A stretch of 64,000 nt of DNA from Marisediminitalea aggregata (lineage in GTDB: Bacteria; Pseudomonadota; Gammaproteobacteria; Enterobacterales; Alteromonadaceae), in contig NZ_FQWD01000001.1 of the NCBI RefSeq assembly GCF_900129565.1, positions 496,001 through 560,000 on the forward strand, read 5' to 3'. The position numbers and the translations under genes were made by a program. Positions 18,950 through 26,507 of the stretch are shown here, one piece after another. The notes beneath the pieces are model-generated. The model saw nothing but the letters and a program-made list of their open reading frames with translations, was not told where the DNA came from and made no database searches. Positions within the stretch are counted from its first letter, which is position 1; every line of letters begins with the position of its first letter.

Positions 18950-20311
18950 ATGCGCACGATTTTCCTGTTAATGAGTTTGTTTTCGCTGATGAGCTGTGGC
19001 GGCGGTGGTTATCCGCTGTCTGCCGATGCAGATAGTCGCTACTCAATTATCGCCGATGACGCGTTCGCAGGCAGTTCAGTGAATGTGTTGGCGGGCGTCA
19101 AACAGACCCTCTTTACCCATGGCCAGTTCCAATATGCCGCCTACTACAATGCGAATCGGCACCTGGTGCTTGCCAAACGCCCAACTGGTTCCAAAACCTG
19201 GCAGACGCAAGTAACGCCTTTTACCGGCAATGTAGACGATGCCCACAATCATATTAGCCTGGTGGTCGATGCCGACGGGTACCTTCATATTGCCTGGGAT
19301 CACCATAACTCTCCGCTGAATTATGCGCGCTCTGTTGCGCCAGGCGCGCTTACACTAGAGCGAAAGCCAATGTTAGGCGAACCACAGTCGCCAGACGAGG
19401 CCGGAGAGAACAGTGTTACCTACCCGCAATTTTATGCGTTGCCTTCAGGTGACCTGCTGTTTGCCTACCGCGATGGAGGTTCTGGCCGTGGGAACCTGGT
19501 ACTCAACCGTTATGACCTTCGCACCCAACAATGGCAGCGTTTGCACAGCTCTGTGCTGGATGGTGAAGGTAAGCGCAGCGCTTACTGGGACATGTCTGTC
19601 GATATTAATGGTGTGGTTCATCTGGCCTGGATTTGGCGGGAACCCCCCGACGTAGCCAGTAATCACGATCTCGCCTATGCCCGTTCCTTTGATCAAGGTG
19701 ATACCTGGCAACAATACGACGGCACACCTTATGCGCTGCCCATTACCGAATCCGAGTCCGATGTTGTTGTCCCTATCCCTCAACACCACAAGTTAATGAA
19801 TCCACCTGTTGTAATGGGCGACAATAGCAGCCGCCCTTTTATTGCCAGCTATTGGGCTGATTCCCCCACTGATATTCCTCGTTATCAGGTGGTATATCCT
19901 CTTCCCCAACCCAACACCTGGCAGATTATTAAAGCGCCCAAAGCGGCAGAGAATTTCGAACTCAGTGGCCACGGCACCAAGCGGCCACCCATCTCCCGAA
20001 CCATTGTGCTACCTCGTCAGCACAATGGTGTGACGTCGCTGCATTTAATTTACCGGGATGACTTTCAGAGCGGACAGGTGATGGGCCTGACCATGCACAA
20101 CATTATTGATGCAAACTGGGAATCGCATGTGCTGCACCCACAAAATGTCGGTGCCTGGGAGCCCAGTATTGACCCAACGCAGTGGATACAGCATGGCAGG
20201 GCTGATCTGCTGCTGCAACGCGTCGAGCAACGAGACGGCAACGATGCCGAAAGCGCGCAAGTTGCGCCCAGTCACATTGGCGTACTGAGCTGGCAAGCCA
20301 GCTTGCAATAA
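18950..20311 (+). CDS. Secreted lipoprotein with BNR_4-type beta-propeller, probable PL24/PL25-like ulvan lyase
   Basis: A 453-residue lipoprotein (lipobox SLMSC, mature Cys16 followed by four glycines). The body matches BNR_4 seven-bladed propellers, a group that includes ulvan lyases of families PL24 and PL25. A core NVDDAHNHISLVVDADG leads to WDHHN, giving His99 and His119 twenty residues apart. Tyr158 (VTYPQF) and Arg174 (AYRDGGSGRGN) follow sixteen residues apart. As I remember it, PL25 enzymes use two histidines, a tyrosine and an arginine with similar spacing, so the catalytic set looks intact. The GH105 gene begins 16 bases downstream; GH105 enzymes remove the unsaturated uronic acid that such lyases produce. 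The substrate (ulvan or another uronate polysaccharide) is inferred. Confidence 0.68.
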   Translation: MRTIFLLMSLFSLMSCGGGGYPLSADADSRYSIIADDAFAGSSVNVLAGVKQTLFTHGQFQYAAYYNANRHLVLAKRPTGSKTWQTQVTPFTGNVDDAHNHISLVVDADGYLHIAWDHHNSPLNYARSVAPGALTLERKPMLGEPQSPDEAGENSVTYPQFYALPSGDLLFAYRDGGSGRGNLVLNRYDLRTQQWQRLHSSVLDGEGKRSAYWDMSVDINGVVHLAWIWREPPDVASNHDLAYARSFDQGDTWQQYDGTPYALPITESESDVVVPIPQHHKLMNPPVVMGDNSSRPFIASYWADSPTDIPRYQVVYPLPQPNTWQIIKAPKAAENFELSGHGTKRPPISRTIVLPRQHNGVTSLHLIYRDDFQSGQVMGLTMHNIIDANWESHVLHPQNVGAWEPSIDPTQWIQHGRADLLLQRVEQRDGNDAESAQVAPSHIGVLSWQASLQ

Positions 20312-20327
20312 TTATAAGGAAATCACT

Positions 20328-21446
20328 ATGCCTAAACTGCTTCGCCCACTCCTGTTCACACTGGGAATATCTGCTTTGTTTACTCAAGCCGCATTGCATG
20401 ATAGATCGACCTTACAAACCACGCTAACGAGTATGGCCGACTGGCAAATCACCCATTTCCGGGATGATTACGGGCGCAAACATGAATGGGATAACCCTAT
20501 CAATGGATGGCCTTACGCCGCCATGTACATTGGTATGGAACGTTGGGCGGATATTGCACCAGACAAGCGCTACTATGATTTTTTACTGAGCGTTGCCGAT
20601 GAAAACAAATGGGATTTAGCCAAAGCGGAATACCATGCAGACGACCAGGCTATCGGCCAGCTTTACCTTGCCCTGTACGACAAGTTTCAGTCGCCGCATA
20701 TGCTCGAAAAAACGCTGAAACGCACTACACATATTCTGGAAAATCCCAGCCAGCAACCTATGCGACTAAACAACTACAAGTACACCGAGCGCTGGACCTG
20801 GTGTGATGCATTATTTATGGCTCCGCCATTGTGGGCGAAACTCGCTAATATCACGGGAAATAAGCAATACCGTGATTACATGTTTGCGGAATATGTTGCC
20901 ACGACCAATCATTTATACGACACCGAAGAACACCTCTTTTACCGTGATGAACATTTTATCGGCGTAAAAGAGCATGGCCGCAAAATATTCTGGTCACGCG
21001 GCAACGGCTGGGTGTTCGCTGGCCTGGCTTTGATTCTCGAAGAGATGCCCGATGGCCCGCAAAAAGCCTATTTTGAAACCCTGTTTACGGAAATGGCAGC
21101 AGCACTTGTTAAGCTTCAGTCAACAGACGGCTTCTGGCCTATGAGCTTAAAAGCCGGAGACGTGTATACCACGCCAGAGACGTCCGGCACGGGCTTCTTC
21201 ACTTTCGGTTTGGCCTGGGGCATTAACAACGGGTACCTGGACAGCAACAGCTACTTACCCGCGGTAGAAAAAGGCTGGGCAAATATGACCTCGCATATTA
21301 CCGAGGCCGGCATGCTGGGTTATGTACAACCTATCGGGGCCGCACCCGGTGAAGCTTGGCCCGATAAAACCGAAGTATACGGCGTAGGGGCGTTTTTAGC
21401 CGCCGGTAGCGAAATTTACAAGCTGGTGAATAACACATCCAAATAG
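20328..21446 (+). CDS. GH105 unsaturated glucuronyl/galacturonyl hydrolase
   Basis: A 372-residue secreted (alpha/alpha)6-barrel enzyme with a signal peptide ending near FTQAAL. Family features are INGWPYAAMYIGMERW, EYHADDQAIGQLYLALY (Asp105/106) and YTERWTWCDALFMAPP, where Asp160 corresponds to the proton donor. Further matches are WSRGNGWVFAGL and ETSGTGFFTFGLAWGIN. GH105 enzymes hydrate and cleave the 4,5-unsaturated uronic acid left at the end of lyase products. It lies 16 bases after the probable lyase gene with a good ribosome site (ATAAGGAAATCACT), so the two act in sequence in the periplasm. Confidence 0.88.
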   Translation: MPKLLRPLLFTLGISALFTQAALHDRSTLQTTLTSMADWQITHFRDDYGRKHEWDNPINGWPYAAMYIGMERWADIAPDKRYYDFLLSVADENKWDLAKAEYHADDQAIGQLYLALYDKFQSPHMLEKTLKRTTHILENPSQQPMRLNNYKYTERWTWCDALFMAPPLWAKLANITGNKQYRDYMFAEYVATTNHLYDTEEHLFYRDEHFIGVKEHGRKIFWSRGNGWVFAGLALILEEMPDGPQKAYFETLFTEMAAALVKLQSTDGFWPMSLKAGDVYTTPETSGTGFFTFGLAWGINNGYLDSNSYLPAVEKGWANMTSHITEAGMLGYVQPIGAAPGEAWPDKTEVYGVGAFLAAGSEIYKLVNNTSK

Positions 21447-21536
21447 CGTTTTGCGTTGAATCCTGAGTGGCCCTTAGCTATGCTGGGCCGCAAGGGAACC
21501 CGTGTCATAAGACACCTGCACGTTAACGGTTATTCA

Positions 21537-23261
21537 ATGATGACATTCTGGGCTTTTTGCCGCTCTACTTTACTCTTCAGTGTCTTACTACTGTCTCTCA
21601 GTGGGTGTGTCACGATACCGAAAAAACCTCTGACGCTGGAGCAACGCGTTGTCACTTCACTGGAACCGTATTTCACCCAAGGGCCCGGCGCGGTTACCAA
21701 GGTTACCTCCCTGCAGTTACATAGCCGCCGTAACGGTGAGTTGCTGGCTGAAACCACCATTAAAGACAACACGGATTGGCGTAATCTGGTAACACAAGCC
21801 CTCGCCACTCTGCCAGACCAGGACTATAACCAGCTCACACTGTGCTTTGGTTACAACTACACACTCACCCGGATGCCACTGAAATCACCCAGCAGTTATC
21901 AAACGGCGATTGGCGTTAAGGGATTTGAGTTTCACTATGAAGACAAGTCCATCAACTATTGCGGGCTAAAATCAGTAAGTCAGAATCAAACGCCGTGGCG
22001 AATTTTAACGTTATTTGCTAAGGCCATTGACGTGAGCCTGGCCAAACTAAACACCGCAGATATCCCTTTTTATACCTACGACAATCATCAGTTCTACTTT
22101 GACGTAAACACAGGTAAAGCCACGCCATTGTATCGCGGTAACCAACTGGTGACGTATGATGACATTTCTAAAACTTCCGTGAATGCCATGTCTGAGCGGC
22201 TCGCAGGCTGGTTGTTCAATAACACCAGTCCCGCCACCGGCGAAACAGCCTATAAATACTGGCCCGGCCCGGCTAAGTTTTCGACGTCCAACAACATGAT
22301 CCGCCAGTTTATGGCGAGCTACGCCATGCAGGTCTGGGCAAACAGGACTCAAGAACCCAAAGCGGTTGAGCTTGCCCATAAAAATCTCACGTTCAATCTG
22401 AACACCTACTACAAAACCGACGGCGAAATTGGATTTATTGAGTACAGCAAGAAACGCAAACTGGGCGCAGCCGGACTGGCAGCCCTGTCGATATTCACAT
22501 CACAGCAGGGTGACGAATTTACAGCGCAGTTCAACGGGCTGGTTAATGCCATTCAGGAACAGTGGCAGCCTACCGGCGCATTTCGCACCTTCATTCGTCA
22601 GGAACGGAATGACCTGCATAATTTCTACCCCGGTGAGGCGATGTTTTTCTGGGCTCACTGGTTAGAACAGCAGCCTGATGACGCGCTGACGCAGCAATTT
22701 CTGACCAGTGCGCGCTACTACATGGATTGGCATTTCGCGCACCGCAATCCGGCATTTGTGCCCTGGCATACACAGGCGTATTACAAGGTTTGGCAACAAA
22801 CAAGTGACCCTTTCTTGCAGTCTTCAATTTTTACCATGAATGACTGGTTGATTGAAAAACTGCAGTCAATAGAAGAACAGGAAGGCTACGATTATCCGGA
22901 TTTTGCGGGTCGTTTTTACTACCCAAAAGGCGGGTATGGCCCGCCGCATGCTTCTGCAACCGGCGTTTACCTTGAAGGCTTGGCTGACGCCTGGGCGCTG
23001 GCAAAGGCCGTAAACGATACCAAGCGTCAGGAAGCCTACCGTCAGGCCATCATCAAAGGGATCCGACACGCCATGCAGTTGGAGTTTGCTGACGATATCG
23101 ATATGTTTTACATCGCCAACAAGCAGGCGGCTGCGGGCGGTTTGCGCTCCCGGGTGTACAACAACGAAATCCGTATGGATAACATTCAGCACAATTTATT
23201 GGCGCTGATTAAAATCCTCGATCGGTTTGATGAAAAAGACTTCGAAATGCTAGCGGACTAA
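21537..23261 (+). CDS. Lipoprotein with helical-barrel-like domain, unknown, in the uronate polysaccharide locus
   Basis: I take the ATG at 21537 (574 residues), which places a lipoprotein signal (LLFSVLLLSLSGC) at the N terminus; the frame is open further upstream but without a signal. Residues about 30-200 form an unrecognised domain. The C-terminal 350 residues contain repeated aromatic helix pairs (YPGEAMFFWAHWLEQQ, RYYMDWHFAHRNPAFVPWHT, ATGVYLEGLADAWALAK) like those of (alpha/alpha) barrel enzymes such as glycoside hydrolases and epimerases. It starts 90 bases after the GH105 gene on the same strand and presumably handles the same polysaccharide. No catalytic residues can be named. Confidence 0.7.
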   Translation: MMTFWAFCRSTLLFSVLLLSLSGCVTIPKKPLTLEQRVVTSLEPYFTQGPGAVTKVTSLQLHSRRNGELLAETTIKDNTDWRNLVTQALATLPDQDYNQLTLCFGYNYTLTRMPLKSPSSYQTAIGVKGFEFHYEDKSINYCGLKSVSQNQTPWRILTLFAKAIDVSLAKLNTADIPFYTYDNHQFYFDVNTGKATPLYRGNQLVTYDDISKTSVNAMSERLAGWLFNNTSPATGETAYKYWPGPAKFSTSNNMIRQFMASYAMQVWANRTQEPKAVELAHKNLTFNLNTYYKTDGEIGFIEYSKKRKLGAAGLAALSIFTSQQGDEFTAQFNGLVNAIQEQWQPTGAFRTFIRQERNDLHNFYPGEAMFFWAHWLEQQPDDALTQQFLTSARYYMDWHFAHRNPAFVPWHTQAYYKVWQQTSDPFLQSSIFTMNDWLIEKLQSIEEQEGYDYPDFAGRFYYPKGGYGPPHASATGVYLEGLADAWALAKAVNDTKRQEAYRQAIIKGIRHAMQLEFADDIDMFYIANKQAAAGGLRSRVYNNEIRMDNIQHNLLALIKILDRFDEKDFEMLAD

Positions 23262-23735
23262 TGGCAAGCTCATGGTGCGCCAGTTCTCTTCTACGCTAGC
23301 CCCAAGCTGTTTATAGAATGCCTGCGCAGCGGTGTTCTGCGTAAGCACTTCCCATTTCATCCGCGAGCCGCCCTGTGCCTTGCACACATTCCTGGCTTCC
23401 AGCATCAGCGCCTCACCGACGCCCTGCCCACGGAATGCCTCTGACACAAACAGCTCTTTCACGATTAACCAAGGGGTTAAGTCGTAAGTAAAAGGCTGGA
23501 AAAAATACACCAATATGCCAGCGACTCTGCCGTTTTCAGTAGAACCAGAATCCTTATGCTTTGCTACCAGAATGCCAAACACACGTTGCTGCAGATACAG
23601 GCTCTCCAGTGCATCGAGCGTCACTGCAAAGTCCGGTAGATATCCCTCAAACTCGGCTAAATCCCGCATGAGTAACAGTACGTCAGGTAAGTCGGCCTGA
23701 TTTGCTGGGGTAACAACAAGTACATTTTCAGACAT
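23250..23735 (-). CDS. GNAT-family N-acetyltransferase
   Basis: A 161-residue acetyltransferase. The acetyl-CoA loop is in LFVSEAFRGQGVGEALML, where RGQGVG is the classic motif A, and AAQAFYKQLGASV is the C-terminal motif B. It resembles the diamine acetyltransferase-like branch (PSAPD-like opening, LAEFEGYLPDF), but the acceptor is unknown. The start overlaps the end of the rhodanese gene by 8 bases, so the two are co-translated. The 3' end overlaps the convergent lipoprotein gene by 12 bases. Confidence 0.85.
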   Translation of the reverse strand: MSENVLVVTPANQADLPDVLLLMRDLAEFEGYLPDFAVTLDALESLYLQQRVFGILVAKHKDSGSTENGRVAGILVYFFQPFTYDLTPWLIVKELFVSEAFRGQGVGEALMLEARNVCKAQGGSRMKWEVLTQNTAAQAFYKQLGASVEENWRTMSLPLVR

Positions 23736-24126
23736 CGGCTTTCAACGTAAAGCCTTCGTCGAGCCACCCGGTTACACCGCCAATCATTTTCTTAACCGGT
23801 CGACCCAGCCGGGCCAGTTTTATCGCCGCCTTTTCGGTTGCATTACAATGGGGGCCGGCGCAATACACCACAAAAACCGTATCGTCTGCGTATTCGCTCA
23901 GCGCGGCCTCGTTAATGTTCGCGTGAGGTAAAAATACGGCGCCGTCAATGTAGCCTTGCTTCGCCGTCTCGATACCCCGCACATCGAGTAACACAAAATC
24001 ATGCAAGCCGTTATTCATGGCATAGTGCACATCCCAACAGTCTGTTTCAAAAGTAAGTAAACGCTGAAAGTGGGCTAACGCTTCGTCGGACGGAGCTGGT
24101 CTGGGTCTAATAACAGTTGAATACAT
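23728..24126 (-). CDS. Rhodanese-like domain protein
   Basis: The ATG at 24126 follows AAGGAG by 8 bases, giving 132 residues. A single rhodanese domain is seen: DFVLLDVRGIETAKQGYIDGAVFLPH is the entry region, and CAGPHCNATEKAA carries the active-site cysteine loop, followed by GGVTGWLDEGF. Single-domain rhodaneses move sulfane sulfur or act in redox signalling. It forms a two-gene unit with the GNAT gene and is divergent from a GlxA-type regulator across 120 bases that contain a palindrome. Confidence 0.85.
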   Translation of the reverse strand: MYSTVIRPRPAPSDEALAHFQRLLTFETDCWDVHYAMNNGLHDFVLLDVRGIETAKQGYIDGAVFLPHANINEAALSEYADDTVFVVYCAGPHCNATEKAAIKLARLGRPVKKMIGGVTGWLDEGFTLKADV

Positions 24127-24185
24127 AACGGTGACTCCTTGTTGGTTGTTGAATGTATTCTGCAATGAATATCTCAGATCAAACA

Positions 24186-24201
24186 TTGTCTAATTAGACA
24201 A
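24186..24201. promoter_or_regulatory. 16-bp palindrome between the rhodanese and GlxA-type regulator genes
   Basis: TTGTCTAATTAGACAA is a perfect palindrome lying 60 bases from the rhodanese start and 45 bases from the regulator start. A further half-site, TTTAGACAG, follows at 24214. The position in a divergent gap fits an operator of the adjacent AraC-type regulator. Confidence 0.5.
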
Positions 24202-24245
24202 CTATCGATAACATTTAGACAGCCAGAAACACATAGGAAAATCAC

Positions 24246-25190
24246 ATGAAGGTGGTCATTGTTGTTGCAGAACAAGTCTCACTGTTCGAGCTCGCCAGCG
24301 CTGTTGAGTTATTTGCCTTGCCGCGACCAGAGTTCGACAACTGGTACACCACCGAAGTAGTCGCATTCGGTAGCACAGCGTTTCCGGGCCTATGTGAGAC
24401 CGGCTTTGTCTGTAAACAGGTTTCTGAGCTTCCGGAGTGTGACCTGCTGGTAATACCCAGTTTCCCGGTATCTGTGACCCAAGTTGACGCAGCACTCAGG
24501 CAAGCAGTGCTTCAGCACTACAACGGCGGAGGCCGTGTGATCAGTTTCTGTTCCGGTGCGTTTCTGCTGGCTGAGCTGGGGCTACTGAATGGCCGAATTG
24601 CAACTACACACTGGCGCTACGCCCAAACGTTTAAACAACGATTTCCACAGGTTACCTATCAGGAAGATATTCTGTATCACTACGATGGCGTCGTTGGCTG
24701 TTCAGCGGGCAGTGCCGCCGGATTGGATTTGGGTATTGAGGTGATCCGTCAGGATTATGGCTACCATGTCGCCAATACCGTCGCGCGCCGGTTGGTGCTG
24801 CCAGCCCATCGCAATGGCGGACAGTCTCAGTTTATAGAAAAGCCACTGCCGCAAACTAAATCGTCGGTGTCGCAGGCGCTGGACTGGGCTGTAAAACACT
24901 TGTCGCCGGAACTCACCATTGAGGACATTGCCAGCAAGGCCAGTATGACCCGACGTACCTTCGACAGGCATTTCAAAAAACACTATCACATGACCCCTCT
25001 GGAATGGCTGCAGGCCCGCAAGCTGGAAGTTGCTAAATCCTTGCTTGAAACCACCCAGCTTGGCCTTGAACACATTGCTGAGCGTGCAGGCTTCGACAAT
25101 GCCATTACGTTGCGCTACAACTTTAAAAAATACCTGTCGATTTCGCCGAGCGAATACAAAGCTACGTTCGGGGCGTTTAAGAACGTATAG
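24246..25190 (+). CDS. GlxA-family transcriptional regulator (DJ-1/PfpI domain plus AraC domain)
   Basis: A 314-residue regulator. Residues 1-165 form a DJ-1/PfpI (class I amidotransferase-like) sensor domain, with the nucleophile-elbow Cys in ISFCSGAFLLAELGLL and downstream ATTHW. Residues about 205-310 are a double helix-turn-helix AraC domain (LTIEDIASKASMTRRTFDRH and LEHIAERAGFDNAITLRYNF). The start ATG 24246 is preceded by AGGAAAATCAC. It probably controls the divergent rhodanese/GNAT pair, itself, or the SBF transporter 79 bases downstream. The inducer is unknown. Confidence 0.88.
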   Translation: MKVVIVVAEQVSLFELASAVELFALPRPEFDNWYTTEVVAFGSTAFPGLCETGFVCKQVSELPECDLLVIPSFPVSVTQVDAALRQAVLQHYNGGGRVISFCSGAFLLAELGLLNGRIATTHWRYAQTFKQRFPQVTYQEDILYHYDGVVGCSAGSAAGLDLGIEVIRQDYGYHVANTVARRLVLPAHRNGGQSQFIEKPLPQTKSSVSQALDWAVKHLSPELTIEDIASKASMTRRTFDRHFKKHYHMTPLEWLQARKLEVAKSLLETTQLGLEHIAERAGFDNAITLRYNFKKYLSISPSEYKATFGAFKNV

Positions 25191-25269
25191 TCTTAAATCT
25201 AAGCAATTATTTTTCATTGCTTTGTGATGTTAAGATGGCGAGCAGCACAATCTCATAGCAGGTGTATTC

Positions 25270-26172
25270 ATGGCAATTTTTCTGTTTCCGGTGTGGGCTG
25301 TTCTGGTCAGTATACTGGCCTACTTGTTTCCGGCGCTATTAACGCAGTTAAAGTCGTGGATAATCCCCCTGCTGGTGATGGTAATGTTGAGTATGGGCCT
25401 GACATTAACCTGGAAGGATTTCACCAGAATTGTGTCTTATCGCAACATCGTTATGGTCGGCGTTGCTATTCAGTTTCTGGTTATGCCGCTTGCGGCCTGG
25501 CTTATCTCTCTTTTACTTGGCCTGAGCAGTGAACTCATGACAGGCATGATGTTGGTGGGTGCCACTGCCGGCGGTACTGCCTCGAATGTGATGACCTACC
25601 TCGCCAGAGGCAATGTGGCGTTGTCAGTGAGTATGACGATGATTTCGACGCTGGTGGCAGTTTTTATGCTGCCTCTGCTTACCTGGCTCTATTTAGGCCA
25701 GAACATCGACGTCCCCGCGGCTTCCATGCTAACAATGCTGGTGAAGGTGATTGTTTTACCGGTATTGGCCGGCATGTTGTTTAATCATTTCTTTTCAGCA
25801 CACCTGAAACGGCTTACCCCTTGGTTTTCACGCTTCTCTATTCTGGCAATTTTACTGATCGTAGCCATTGTTGTAGCGCTCAACAATCACAACCTGAGTG
25901 TTTTAGTATGGCCAGTGGTCTGCGCGGTTATGCTGCATAACCTTATTGGTATGGCATGCGGTTACCTGGCCGCCCGCAAATTGGGTTATGACAGCGTTAT
26001 TGCCCGCACCGTCGCAATAGAGGTGGGGATGCAAAACTCTGGGTTGAGTGTAGCATTAGCACTCAAATACTTTTCCGCAACCAGTGCCCTTCCAGGCGCT
26101 TTGTTCAGTATTTGGCACAACCTGTCAGGCGCCATGTTTGCCAGCTATTGGGCTAGGAAAGACAAACCCTGA
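25270..26172 (+). CDS. Bile acid:sodium symporter (SBF/BASS) family transporter
   Basis: A 300-residue integral membrane protein with nine or ten hydrophobic segments. Family marks are LLVMVMLSMGLTLTWKDFTRI in the third helix, the VGATAGGTASNVMTYLARGN crossover region that binds sodium, and IEVGMQNSGLSVALALKYF near the end. BASS proteins import organic anions (bile acids, pantothenate, keto acids). The substrate cannot be predicted here. It is downstream of the GlxA-type regulator on the same strand and could be one of its targets. Confidence 0.85.
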   Translation: MAIFLFPVWAVLVSILAYLFPALLTQLKSWIIPLLVMVMLSMGLTLTWKDFTRIVSYRNIVMVGVAIQFLVMPLAAWLISLLLGLSSELMTGMMLVGATAGGTASNVMTYLARGNVALSVSMTMISTLVAVFMLPLLTWLYLGQNIDVPAASMLTMLVKVIVLPVLAGMLFNHFFSAHLKRLTPWFSRFSILAILLIVAIVVALNNHNLSVLVWPVVCAVMLHNLIGMACGYLAARKLGYDSVIARTVAIEVGMQNSGLSVALALKYFSATSALPGALFSIWHNLSGAMFASYWARKDKP

Positions 26173-26507
26173 CCACTTCACTTAATGGATTTATGCTAAT
26201 AATTTGAAGAAACTGTTGTCGGTGAGCCCCGCCAATAAGCGATGCTTATGGCGTCGCTATTTGCCACTTTCTGCCGCTTAGTACCGCCCAAACCAGCCGC
26301 TTTTTTACCTGCTTTTCTTTACAAATCTCGCACACTATTTGGCCAACGAATATGCGACTTCTCTTACATGAATAGTCCTCAAATGGCGCTGAGTCCAGAA
26401 AATATAAGGGTCTCGCGTTTGTAAATTAACATTCATTTAACTTTACATGATAATCATTATCATTTACTTTCTCACCCGCACACACACTCCCATAAGGAAC
26501 ACTTATC
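26173..26507. promoter_or_regulatory. Upstream region of the siderophore receptor, with Fur box
   Basis: This 335-base stretch has no convincing gene. It contains a perfect 7-1-7 Fur site, TGATAAT-C-ATTATCA, at 26448-26462, 46 bases before the receptor start. Iron-replete Fur would repress the receptor and the downstream hydroxylase gene from here. The rest shows nothing I can name. Confidence 0.85.

Noticed and set aside
25201..25222. Hairpin AAGCAAT / ATTGCTT after the GlxA-type gene as a terminator
   Set aside because: The stem is AT-rich and followed only by TGTGATG, so termination strength is doubtful.
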